From the NCBI GenBank assembly GCA_910579725.1, contig CAJTUD010000050.1:1-22241 (forward strand): DNA of 22,241 bases, in the 5' to 3' direction. This stretch comes from an uncultured Oscillospiraceae bacterium. Its GTDB lineage: Bacteria; Bacillota; Clostridia; Oscillospirales; Oscillospiraceae. This document shows positions 1 through 6,249 of the stretch, in pieces (position 1 is the stretch's first letter; every line of letters begins with the position of its first letter). The translations under genes and the position numbers were made by a program. Under the pieces are notes generated by a model that made no database searches, was not told the DNA's origin, and saw only the letters and a list, made by a program, of their open reading frames with translations.

Positions 1-7
1 CGGGTCT

Positions 8-93
8 TTTGCCGCCCTGCCGCGTTAAAAAATCTTGAAATACGTCAAGTATTCCTGGGATTTTTTGCCTTGCAGGACGGCAAAATCCCTCGT
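8..93 (-). repeat. Intergenic hairpin element, copy A
   Basis: Read on the minus strand, this stretch shares several blocks in the same order with copy B at 151-236: GAGG..GATTTT.CCG, GCAAGGC, AAAATCC.AGG.ATA.TT, AACGC.G and a closing AAAA run. Its core folds back on itself: GGGATTTT at 57-64 pairs with AAAATCCC at 82-89, extended by GCC/GGC. No open frame here looks like a protein. It is probably one member of a dispersed intergenic repeat family. A role as RNA or terminator cannot be decided from one window. Confidence 0.45.
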
Positions 94-150
94 CCATCCA
101 GCATCCCCCACCTATGAATACAGGTTCTAAAACTCAAAGAATGCCGGATT

Positions 151-236
151 GAGGCGGATTTTTCCGCCAGGCAAGGCGGTTTGCGGCGAAAATCCAGGGA
201 TATTTCCAGTCGGATCAACGCAGTCCAGAGGGAAAA
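151..236 (+). repeat. Intergenic hairpin element, copy B
   Basis: This is the better-folded partner of copy A, in the opposite orientation. GGATTTTTCCGCC (156-168) pairs imperfectly with GGCGAAAATCC (185-195) around a GCAAGGCGG-containing loop, and the same downstream blocks follow (ATCCAGGGATATTT, AACGCAG, GGAAAA). The two copies are separated by about 57 bp and face each other. Together with the terminator at 233-254 they account for the non-coding 1-278 region. The 60-codon frame at 149-331 crosses the repeat and the regulator's end, so it is not credible as a gene. Confidence 0.45.
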
Positions 237-254
237 AGGATGCCCTGATAGGGC
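233..254 (-). terminator. Probable intrinsic terminator of the PocR-AraC gene
   Basis: On the minus strand, starting about 25 bases past the stop of the regulator at 279, GCCCT and AGGGC form a 5-bp stem with a 3-base loop (242-254), followed by ATCCTTTTT. The stem is short, so the call is moderate. Confidence 0.45.
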
Positions 255-278
255 GTTTTGACGGTTTCGGGCCGGATT

Positions 279-1124
279 TCAAAGGTCATGCCGCCATTTT
301 TTCCGAAAATCTCTGGGGGTCAGGCCGGTGATGGAGCGGAAGATCCGGGAGAAATAGTTGTAGTCGCTGATCCCCACCGCCTCCGCTACAGAGGAAATGG
401 GCAGGTCGCTCTGTATCAGCAGGGTCTTGGCCGCGCTGATGCGCCGCTGGGCGATCAGGTGGGAGAGAGTCTGGCCCCCGGAAAGCTCCTTGGCCAGCCG
501 GCACAGTTTGGTCCGTCCGATGTGCAGTTCCCCGGAAATGATTTCCAGGGACAGCTTTTCCATGTAGTGCTGGTCCAGGTACAGCTCCAGCTTCTGCAAA
601 TCCGTCCGCTCCGTGGCCTGAATCATCCCCTTGAGCTGAATGTAAGCGGCCAGCGCCTCCAGGAGCTCGGAATAGGCCCTCAAATCTTTGGAGGAGTACT
701 GCCGGAAGCGGAAAAAGGCAGGCTTGAGAGCCTCCGCTCCGCCGGGGTACCAGTCCAGGCGGGCGCGGCTGTGCTCCCATTGCTCCTCCATAGGCGTGTC
801 GTCCAGAAAGCAGCCAAAGACCAGATAGGCCAAAGGACTGCGCTTGTCGTACAGGGGCATGACGGCTTCGCAGATTCCAGCGTGGCAGCGGTAGAACTGA
901 AAGCCTCTGGATGCGCTGTAGTTTTTGACTTTCCACGCGTCACAGGCCACGCAGCGCGCGTGACCCTCCGGCAGCTCATTGATGGCCTTGCAAAAAGGAG
1001 GGTGGCCCTCGAAAAGGTTGATGTCCTGGCCTTGGGGGTCCAGAATATTGGCGGCGATGCCGGTAAGCGCGTAGAGATTGGAGAGCAGTCCCAGCAGCTG
1101 CTCCTGGTCAAAAAGAATATTCAT
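279..1124 (-). CDS. PocR-domain AraC-family transcriptional regulator
   Basis: A 281-residue one-component regulator. The N-terminal half (about residues 5-150) looks like a PocR sensory domain. It has the Cys-rich stretch HARCVACDAW followed by FYRCHAGICEAVMPL, the usual place of the small-ligand pocket. The C-terminal 100 residues are a double helix-turn-helix AraC DNA-binding domain, with LSLEIISGELHIGRTKLCRL and the second helix region ISSVAEAVGISDYNYFSRIF ending in TGLTPRDFRKKW. The ATG at 1124 follows GGGAGG with 6-base spacing. It is transcribed divergently from the AraC gene at 1336. The transcript leader is about 80 bases and carries mutually exclusive hairpins (see 1130-1190). PocR-type regulators respond to small molecules in carbon-source utilisation; the ligand here is unknown. 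The targets may include the neighbouring sugar-activation genes, which is inference only. Confidence 0.88.
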   Translation of the reverse strand: MNILFDQEQLLGLLSNLYALTGIAANILDPQGQDINLFEGHPPFCKAINELPEGHARCVACDAWKVKNYSASRGFQFYRCHAGICEAVMPLYDKRSPLAYLVFGCFLDDTPMEEQWEHSRARLDWYPGGAEALKPAFFRFRQYSSKDLRAYSELLEALAAYIQLKGMIQATERTDLQKLELYLDQHYMEKLSLEIISGELHIGRTKLCRLAKELSGGQTLSHLIAQRRISAAKTLLIQSDLPISSVAEAVGISDYNYFSRIFRSITGLTPRDFRKKWRHDL

Positions 1125-1129
1125 AGGAT

Positions 1130-1190
1130 CCCTCCCGCGAGGGTCGTTCTCCGGCCCCTAGGGGCCGGAGAACGGGGGTACCCCCGTTCT
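1130..1190 (-). promoter_or_regulatory. Structured 5' leader with overlapping palindromes and SD-masking hairpin
   Basis: Three potential hairpins lie in the leader of the PocR-AraC gene, in transcript order. The first is a 22-bp perfect palindrome at 1169-1190. The second is a 30-bp perfect palindrome at 1145-1174. The third is a CCCTC/GAGGG stem (1130-1134 with 1139-1143) whose loop and 3' arm contain the GGGAGG Shine-Dalgarno sequence. The first two share the segment 1169-1174 (CGTTCT in the transcript), so each can form only at the expense of the other. There is no T-tract, which argues against a simple terminator. Confidence 0.5.
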
Positions 1191-1211
1191 GAATGGTGCT
1201 GTTCCAATACT

Positions 1212-1240
1212 ATCATACCATATATTTCCAGCTCTTTGAA
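1212..1240 (-). promoter_or_regulatory. Promoter of the PocR-AraC gene
   Basis: Minus-strand TTCAAA (1235-1240), a 17-bp spacer and TATGAT (1212-1217) preceded by TGG, so an extended -10. The predicted transcription start is near 1205, which puts the palindromes at 1145-1190 inside the leader. Confidence 0.55.
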
Positions 1241-1276
1241 CTGCTGCCAGCCGGACGGAAGAAAAATTTTTTGCGG

Positions 1277-1305
1277 TTGCGCAAATGGAAAAAAGCTTTT
1301 ATAAT
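1277..1305 (+). promoter_or_regulatory. Promoter of the cupin-AraC gene
   Basis: TTGCGC (1277-1282), a 17-bp spacer and a perfect TATAAT (1300-1305). The in-frame ATG at 1285 lies between these boxes, so translation must begin further down, at 1336. TTGCGCAA (1277-1284) is itself a small palindrome over the -35 box and could be an operator. Confidence 0.7.
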
Positions 1306-1335
1306 GAGAAAAAAGCTCCGGAGAGGGAGGACGGC

Positions 1336-2244
1336 ATGCGATACCAGCCGCTGATTCCCCGCAGGCCCCTGTTGGTGCGGGAAATTTATACTGTGCATTA
1401 CTTTGAATATACCGGTACCTGTTCCTTTCCCGGGGAGCAGCATGACTTCTGGGAGCTGCTGTACGTGGACAAGGGGGAGATCCAGGTGCGGGCCGGAGAG
1501 CGGACCTGCCGACTGAGAAGGGGACGGCTCATTTTCCATGCCCCCGGGGAGTTCCACGCCTTTTCCGCCGTGGGGACGGCGCCGGATCTGGTGGTGGTAA
1601 GCTTTCGGTGCGACAGTCCGGAGATGGCCTGCTTTCGGGGACTGACGGCGGAGGCGGGAGAGGAGGAGAGGGCGCTTCTGGCGCGGATTGTGGCAGAGAG
1701 CGGGCAGGCGTTTTCCACTCCTTTGAACGACCCCTATGCCGCCGTCCTGGAGCGGCGGACGGGGGCTCCTTTCGGCGGGGAGCAGCTGCTGTGCGCGGCG
1801 TTGGAGGAGCTGCTCATCCGGCTCATCCGCCGGGAGTCCTCCCCCGGACGGACGGAGGACCGGATTCGGGAGGATTCCGGTACGCTGGAGCAGGTGATGG
1901 ACTATTTGTCTGCCCGGCTGGACCGGCAGCTCACCCTGGAGCGGGTCTGTCAGGACAATTTGGTGGGCCGCAGCCAGCTGCAAAAGCTCTTTCATACCCA
2001 CACCGGCGGCGGTGTGATGGAGTACTTCACCGGGCTGAAAATCCAGGCCGCCCAGCGGATGATCCGGGAGGGGCGGCTGAATTTCACCCAGATTGCCGCC
2101 CGGCTGGGCTTTCAGTCCTCCCACTATTTTTCCCGCCGGTTCCGGCAGACCACCGGCATGTCGCCCAGCGAATACGCCCGCAGCGTGAAAATGCTGTCGG
2201 AACTGAGTGGAGCATATCCGGACGATTGTGCACATATTGGATAG
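1336..2244 (+). CDS. AraC-family transcriptional regulator with cupin sensor domain
   Basis: 302 residues from the ATG at 1336, chosen because GGGAGG sits 5 bases upstream and the promoter overlaps the earlier ATG at 1285. The N-terminal part (about residues 10-110) is a cupin-type AraC-binding domain: QHDFWELLYVDKGEIQVRAG, RRGRLIFHAPGEFHAF. The middle is helical. The C-terminal 100 residues form the two-HTH AraC domain, with LTLERVCQDNLVGRSQLQKL, then FTQIAARLGFQSSHYFSRRF and MSPSEYARS. Such regulators usually bind a sugar or related metabolite in the cupin. It lies 92 bp ahead of the nucleotidyltransferase/kinase operon on the same strand and is a natural candidate to control it. No ligand can be named. 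Confidence 0.9.
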   Translation: MRYQPLIPRRPLLVREIYTVHYFEYTGTCSFPGEQHDFWELLYVDKGEIQVRAGERTCRLRRGRLIFHAPGEFHAFSAVGTAPDLVVVSFRCDSPEMACFRGLTAEAGEEERALLARIVAESGQAFSTPLNDPYAAVLERRTGAPFGGEQLLCAALEELLIRLIRRESSPGRTEDRIREDSGTLEQVMDYLSARLDRQLTLERVCQDNLVGRSQLQKLFHTHTGGGVMEYFTGLKIQAAQRMIREGRLNFTQIAARLGFQSSHYFSRRFRQTTGMSPSEYARSVKMLSELSGAYPDDCAHIG

Positions 2245-2253
2245 AATCGTCTA

Positions 2254-2282
2254 TTTCCATTTTGTAAAACCCCGGATACAAT
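2254..2282 (+). promoter_or_regulatory. Promoter of the sugar-activation operon
   Basis: TTTCCA (2254-2259), a 17-bp spacer and TACAAT (2277-2282). The imperfect -35 box fits a promoter that needs an activator such as the adjacent AraC protein. The start codon at 2337 is preceded by AAAGGAGGGGG. Confidence 0.5.
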
Positions 2283-2336
2283 AGACGGCAGGAAGCATGG
2301 CCGGGGAACGCCGGCCGGAAAAAGGAGGGGGAAACA

Positions 2337-3257
2337 ATGAAACCAGTTTTAGTCATTATGGCCGCCGGGATGGGCAGCCGCTACGGCGGACTCAAGCAGC
2401 TGGACCCGGTGGGGAACCACGGGCAGGTAATTCTGGATTACTCCATCTATGACGCCCGCCGGGCGGGGTTTGAGACGGTGGTATTCGTCATCAAGCCTGA
2501 AATCGAGGAGGACTTCAAGGCCCTGGTGGGAAAGCGGCTGGAGAAGAGCATGGATGTGAAATACGTCTACCAGCTCAAGGAGGACCTGCCGGAGGGTTAT
2601 ACCGTTCCGGCGGAGCGGACCAAACCCTGGGGCACCGCCCAGGCGGCCCTGGCCGCCCGGGGCGTGGTGGAGGGACCCTTCGCCGTCATCAACGCCGACG
2701 ACTACTACGGTCCGGAGGCATTCCGGGAGATCTTCGATTATCTCAGCAATCACCCTGACGGGGAGCTGTATGAATACGCCATGGTGGGCTACCTGCTGAA
2801 AAACACCGTGACGGAGAACGGCACCGTGGCCCGGGGGGTCTGTCAGGAGACGGAGGACCATTTCCTCACCCAGGTTGTGGAGCGCACCAAGATTGAGAAG
2901 GGCGAGCCACCCCGGTACACAGAGGATGAGGGAAAGACCTGGACGGAGCTGCCCGGAGATACCATTGTGTCCATGAACATGTGGGGCTTCAACCGCAGCT
3001 TTCTGGACGAGGCATGGGCCCGGTTCCCCCGGTTCCTGGACCAGGCGCTGGCGGAAAATCCCGCCAAGGCAGAGTACTTCCTGCCCACCGTGGTCAGCTG
3101 GCTCATCGGAGAGGGAAAGGCGCGGGTGAAGGTGCTGCGCAGCGAGGACAAATGGTACGGCGTCACCTACCGGGAGGACAAGCCCACGGTAGAGGCGGCC
3201 ATCCGGGAGAAAACCGCGTCGGGCCTCTATCCCGACCGGCTGTGGGAGGAGAAGTGA
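2337..3257 (+). CDS. Sugar-1-phosphate nucleotidyltransferase family protein
   Basis: A 306-residue protein of the nucleotidyltransferase (GT-A fold) superfamily that makes NDP-sugars from a sugar 1-phosphate and an NTP. The N-terminal nucleotide-binding signature is clear: LVIMAAGMGSRYGGLKQL (residues 5-22), a variant of GxGxRxxPxTK. The metal-binding region is INADDYYG (residues 118-125). The full length looks intact. Its stop codon overlaps the start of the downstream kinase by one base (TGATG), so the two are translationally coupled. Kinase plus nucleotidyltransferase is the arrangement expected for salvage of a free hexose or N-acetylhexosamine into a nucleotide sugar. The sugar and the NTP cannot be read from the sequence. 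Confidence 0.85.
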   Translation: MKPVLVIMAAGMGSRYGGLKQLDPVGNHGQVILDYSIYDARRAGFETVVFVIKPEIEEDFKALVGKRLEKSMDVKYVYQLKEDLPEGYTVPAERTKPWGTAQAALAARGVVEGPFAVINADDYYGPEAFREIFDYLSNHPDGELYEYAMVGYLLKNTVTENGTVARGVCQETEDHFLTQVVERTKIEKGEPPRYTEDEGKTWTELPGDTIVSMNMWGFNRSFLDEAWARFPRFLDQALAENPAKAEYFLPTVVSWLIGEGKARVKVLRSEDKWYGVTYREDKPTVEAAIREKTASGLYPDRLWEEK

Positions 3258-4366
3258 TGGGAACAGCGGAGAGCTATCTGAGCGAGGTCCTGGCGGCCTT
3301 TGACCTTGGCGCCCCGGTGGTGGGCGCGGTGCGGTTCGGCCAGGGGCACATCAACGACACCTTTGTGGTCCACACCCAGCCGGAGGACCGGTGCTGCCGC
3401 CGGTTCATTCTCCAGCGGATGAGCGCCGCGGCCTTCAAGCGGCCCGACCAGCTGATGGAGAACATCACCGGCGTGACGGAATATCTGGGCCGAGAGATTG
3501 AGAAAAACGGCGGCGACCGGGAGCGGGAAGCTCTGCGTGTCCTCCGGCCCTCCGGCGGTCAGCCTTACTACACCGACCGGGACGGCGGCGCGTGGCGGAT
3601 GTATCCCTTTGTGGAGGGAACCGTCTGCTGTCAGGCGGCGGATACGCCGGAGCTGTTTGCGGCCTCCGGCCGGGCCTTCGGGCGGTTCCAGCGGCTTTTG
3701 CAGGGCTACCCCGCCCAGACGCTGTATGAGACCATTCCCCATTTCCATGACACCGAGGACCGTCTGGCAAAGCTGAAGGCCGCCGTAGCGGCGGACAAGC
3801 TGGGCCGGGCGGCGGAGTGCCGGCAGGAGATTGATTTCATGCTGGAGCGGGAGGCGGATTGCTCCGTGGCTCTCCAGGCGCTGCGGGACGGGACGCTGCC
3901 GCTGCGGGTTACGCACAATGATACCAAGCTTAACAACGTGCTGATGGACCAGGAGACCGGGGAGGGGATCTGCATCATCGATCTGGATACGGTCATGCCC
4001 GGCCTGTCCATCAACGATTTCGGCGACTCCATCCGTTTCGGGGCCAACCACAGCGCCGAGGATGAGACGGACCTGAGCAAGGTGAATCTGGACGTCGGCC
4101 TCTTTGAGGTATACACCCAGGCTTTTCTGGAGGGCGCGGGAGGAACGCTGACGGAGAAGGAGATCGAGTATCTGCCCTGGGGCGCGAAGCTGATGACTCT
4201 GGAGTGCGGTATCCGTTTTCTGACCGACTATCTGGTGGGAGACGAGTACTTCCACATCAGCCGGGAGAAGCAGAATCTGGACCGAAGCCGGACCCAGTGC
4301 AAGCTGGTGGCCGATATGGAGGCCCATTGGGACCAGCTGATGGAGATTGTGAAAAAGTATCAATAA
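3257..4366 (+). CDS. APH-fold sugar kinase, N-acetylhexosamine 1-kinase-like
   Basis: 369 residues from the ATG at 3257, chosen over upstream in-frame starts inside the previous gene because GGAGG at 3245-3249 and the TGATG overlap fit. It belongs to the aminoglycoside-phosphotransferase-like kinase fold. The catalytic loop is VTHNDTKLNNVL (residues 218-229; D222 and N227) and the metal-binding segment is CIIDLDTVMPG (D242, D244). The N-terminal FGQGHINDTFVV resembles the glycine-rich region of N-acetylhexosamine 1-kinases (NahK), which phosphorylate GlcNAc/GalNAc at C1. Pairing with a nucleotidyltransferase supports an anomeric sugar kinase rather than drug resistance. A relative acting on another sugar or on an amino alcohol is possible. 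Confidence 0.82.
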   Translation: MGTAESYLSEVLAAFDLGAPVVGAVRFGQGHINDTFVVHTQPEDRCCRRFILQRMSAAAFKRPDQLMENITGVTEYLGREIEKNGGDREREALRVLRPSGGQPYYTDRDGGAWRMYPFVEGTVCCQAADTPELFAASGRAFGRFQRLLQGYPAQTLYETIPHFHDTEDRLAKLKAAVAADKLGRAAECRQEIDFMLEREADCSVALQALRDGTLPLRVTHNDTKLNNVLMDQETGEGICIIDLDTVMPGLSINDFGDSIRFGANHSAEDETDLSKVNLDVGLFEVYTQAFLEGAGGTLTEKEIEYLPWGAKLMTLECGIRFLTDYLVGDEYFHISREKQNLDRSRTQCKLVADMEAHWDQLMEIVKKYQ

Positions 4367-4371
4367 AAGGA

Positions 4372-4411
4372 AGCTCCGGTATCCAGGATATTCTGGATAC
4401 CGGAGCTTTTT
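4372..4411 (+). terminator. Strong bidirectional intrinsic terminator
   Basis: A perfect 15-bp stem (4372-4386 with 4393-4407), a 6-base loop and TTTTT (4407-4411) follow the kinase stop. Read on the minus strand the same stem is followed by TTCCTTTT, so it also serves the converging DUF1294 gene that ends at 4413. Confidence 0.92.
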
Positions 4412-4412
4412 A

Positions 4413-4745
4413 TCAAAAAGAAAAGTACAGCCAAAGGCCCAAAGCGGTCTGGGCCGCCAGAATCAGCGGCATCCCCAGAACAAAATACCAGTGCTTCGTC
4501 TTGTGCCGGAAGCACCACATTCCCAGGCAGGCCCCCAGGCTCCCGCCCAGCAGGGCGGAGAGAAACAGCGTCCTCTCCCGAACGCGCCTTGCTCCCTTCC
4601 GCCTGGCCCGGTGCTTGTCAAAGCCCATCAGAGCGAAGGCCCAGAGGTTCACCGCAGTCAGATATCCGGCAATCACCGGCAGCGGGGAGCCGGTCAGAAA
4701 CCATGCCGCATCCCCGGATGGCTGGGGTGCGTACCACGTTTTCAC
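4413..4745 (-). CDS. DUF1294 family small membrane protein
   Basis: 110 residues from a GTG at 4745, preferred to the ATG at 4814. GGAGG lies 9 bases before the GTG, and GTGA overlaps the ThyX stop, a standard coupling signal. The protein shows the DUF1294 pattern: FDKHRARRKGARRVRE, then LLGGSLGACLGMWCFRHKTKHWYF. It has about three hydrophobic segments (near residues 20-38, 60-75 and 88-108). The function of the family is not established. Co-translation with a thymidylate synthase is seen here but explains nothing about its role, since DUF1294 genes occur in many contexts. Confidence 0.82.
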   Translation of the reverse strand: MKTWYAPQPSGDAAWFLTGSPLPVIAGYLTAVNLWAFALMGFDKHRARRKGARRVRERTLFLSALLGGSLGACLGMWCFRHKTKHWYFVLGMPLILAAQTALGLWLYFSF

Positions 4746-6094
4746 GACAGCTTTCCTCCGAAAATGGTCTTCATTTCCTCCTGCCGGCCGCAGCTCATAT
4801 GGCCCTCCGGACACCGGCCGGTGAGGTAGCAGCTGGGACCGAAGCGGTCAAAGAGAGGGGGATACTGCTCCCGCAGCAGCCGGAGGAGCCCGACGGCAAT
4901 ATGCCTGATCTCCCACTGAGCCCGGGTACAGGAGCGCAGGCGGATCATCAGCTCCAGCTCCCGGGCGTTGAGGGTGGTCATCACATCCATCATGTTGCCT
5001 GCCGTGGCAAAATAGCAGCCGTAAGGAGCCAGAGCGGGATTTCCGCACAGGGCCTGTCCGGCGCAGTTGGCCTCCGTTAGGGCGGCCTGATAGATCTCCC
5101 GCCCGGCGGGGTTGTTCCGGATAGTGTCCGGCAGAATGAACCGGCTGTGGTCCACAGACTGGATGGGAGGTACGATCACCGACTGCATCCGGTGGCGCAC
5201 CAGATGGGTGATTCCCGCCAGAGAGATATCGGAGACGGCAAAGGTATAGCTCAGCTGCTCCAGCTCCCGGGGCCGGGAGGAGGTCAGCAGCGCTTCTGCC
5301 GAGAAGGGAGCATCCCCCTGGGGATGGGCGGCCCGGTACGCCCGCTCCAGCAGCCCCTCCGGATTTGCCGGTGCGGCCAGCAGCTCCGCGGCCCCGGCAT
5401 CCGCTTCCGTTACCCAGACAGGCTTTTCCCGGAACAGGGGAAGGGGGTCCGCTGCCGGCGAAGGATCCTCCGGCGCACCGTCCAGCTGGTCCGCCAGGGC
5501 GGGGAAGAGCTTCGCCAGTTGGTCCGCCAGCTGGTCCGCGATGTCCCGCAGTTCCGGGATGTTCCGGCCCCGGCCGCAGCGGATGGACCGGATCAGGCGC
5601 ACCAGCTCCCGGGCGTTGAGGGTGCAGTAAAAGTTGCTGCAAAAAGCGTAGGGCAGCAGGAACCGGGCGTCCTCCTTGGGCACGTCTGCGTCCAGCAGCC
5701 GCTGGTAGGCGGCGAACAGCCCGTCCATATACCGGCGGTACTCTGTCAGCGCCTTCCCCGCCAGCGCGGGGGGAATATAGTAGCCCAGGCTGCTGAAATC
5801 CACATAGCGCCGGGATTTGACAGTAAAGGAGGCCAGGCGGCTCTCAATGAAATATTGCTCCACAAATACAGACACGTTTTGCAGGGCGATGGAGAATACC
5901 GCGTGCTCAATAACAGACCGGTGGCCGGAGCGGAGGACCTTGCCGATGAGGTCCTGATTTCCGGGGTTGTCCCGGGCTTTCTCAAAGAGGGTCAGGGCGT
6001 CCCCCCGGGTAGTGGATATGCGGGCTGCGCTGGCGCAGACCTCCTCGCCGGCGGTGGACCAGCTGACGATTCTGGCTTGGGATTGTGTTGTCAT
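4742..6094 (-). CDS. thyX: FAD-dependent thymidylate synthase, two-repeat form
   Basis: 450 residues, about twice the usual ThyX length (roughly 220-250). Two ThyX-like halves are visible. In the first (about 1-215), SRLASFTVKSRRY (85-97) matches the right-hand part of the ThyX motif RHRx7S: the serine (S94) and RRY are kept, but RHR is replaced by ESR. In the second (about 245-450), LVRHRMQS carries RHR at 300-302, while the serine position is a proline (P310). Both halves contain a TLNAREL segment; only the second has the standard RAQWEIRHIA. The end, CYLTGRCPEGHMSCG, is Cys-rich. ThyX makes dTMP from dUMP using methylene-tetrahydrofolate, NADPH and FAD. The gene has its own promoter and a GAGGAG site before the ATG at 6094. 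Confidence 0.85.
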   Translation of the reverse strand: MTTQSQARIVSWSTAGEEVCASAARISTTRGDALTLFEKARDNPGNQDLIGKVLRSGHRSVIEHAVFSIALQNVSVFVEQYFIESRLASFTVKSRRYVDFSSLGYYIPPALAGKALTEYRRYMDGLFAAYQRLLDADVPKEDARFLLPYAFCSNFYCTLNARELVRLIRSIRCGRGRNIPELRDIADQLADQLAKLFPALADQLDGAPEDPSPAADPLPLFREKPVWVTEADAGAAELLAAPANPEGLLERAYRAAHPQGDAPFSAEALLTSSRPRELEQLSYTFAVSDISLAGITHLVRHRMQSVIVPPIQSVDHSRFILPDTIRNNPAGREIYQAALTEANCAGQALCGNPALAPYGCYFATAGNMMDVMTTLNARELELMIRLRSCTRAQWEIRHIAVGLLRLLREQYPPLFDRFGPSCYLTGRCPEGHMSCGRQEEMKTIFGGKLS

Positions 6095-6132
6095 GGCAGT
6101 TGCTCCTCTGATTTCCGTTTTTCACTTGTTCT

Positions 6133-6161
6133 ATTTTATCGGATGAAGCGGCGAATTGCAA
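6133..6161 (-). promoter_or_regulatory. Promoter of thyX-DUF1294
   Basis: Minus-strand TTGCAA (6156-6161), a 17-bp spacer and TAAAAT (6133-6138), about 40 bp upstream of the thyX ATG. It allows thyX to be transcribed independently of the hsd operon that ends at 6250. Confidence 0.7.
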
Positions 6162-6249
6162 GGAAATGTTTTGCCTGCCATATGCCTGTCAATACATTTG
6201 GGGGCGATAGAAAAATGGAAACCAACGATGACAGCAGAGTTTATCCCCT

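Noticed and set aside
1285..1335. Upstream ATG for the cupin-AraC gene
   Set aside because: It lies between the -35 and -10 boxes of the gene's own promoter, so it would not be transcribed.
3257..4366. Aminoglycoside resistance kinase
   Set aside because: The fold is shared, but the NahK-like N-terminus and the coupling to a nucleotidyltransferase point to a sugar kinase.
4746..4814. Longer DUF1294 protein from the ATG at 4814
   Set aside because: The extension merely reads the end of thyX in another frame; the GTG with a proper ribosome-binding site and GTGA overlap is better.
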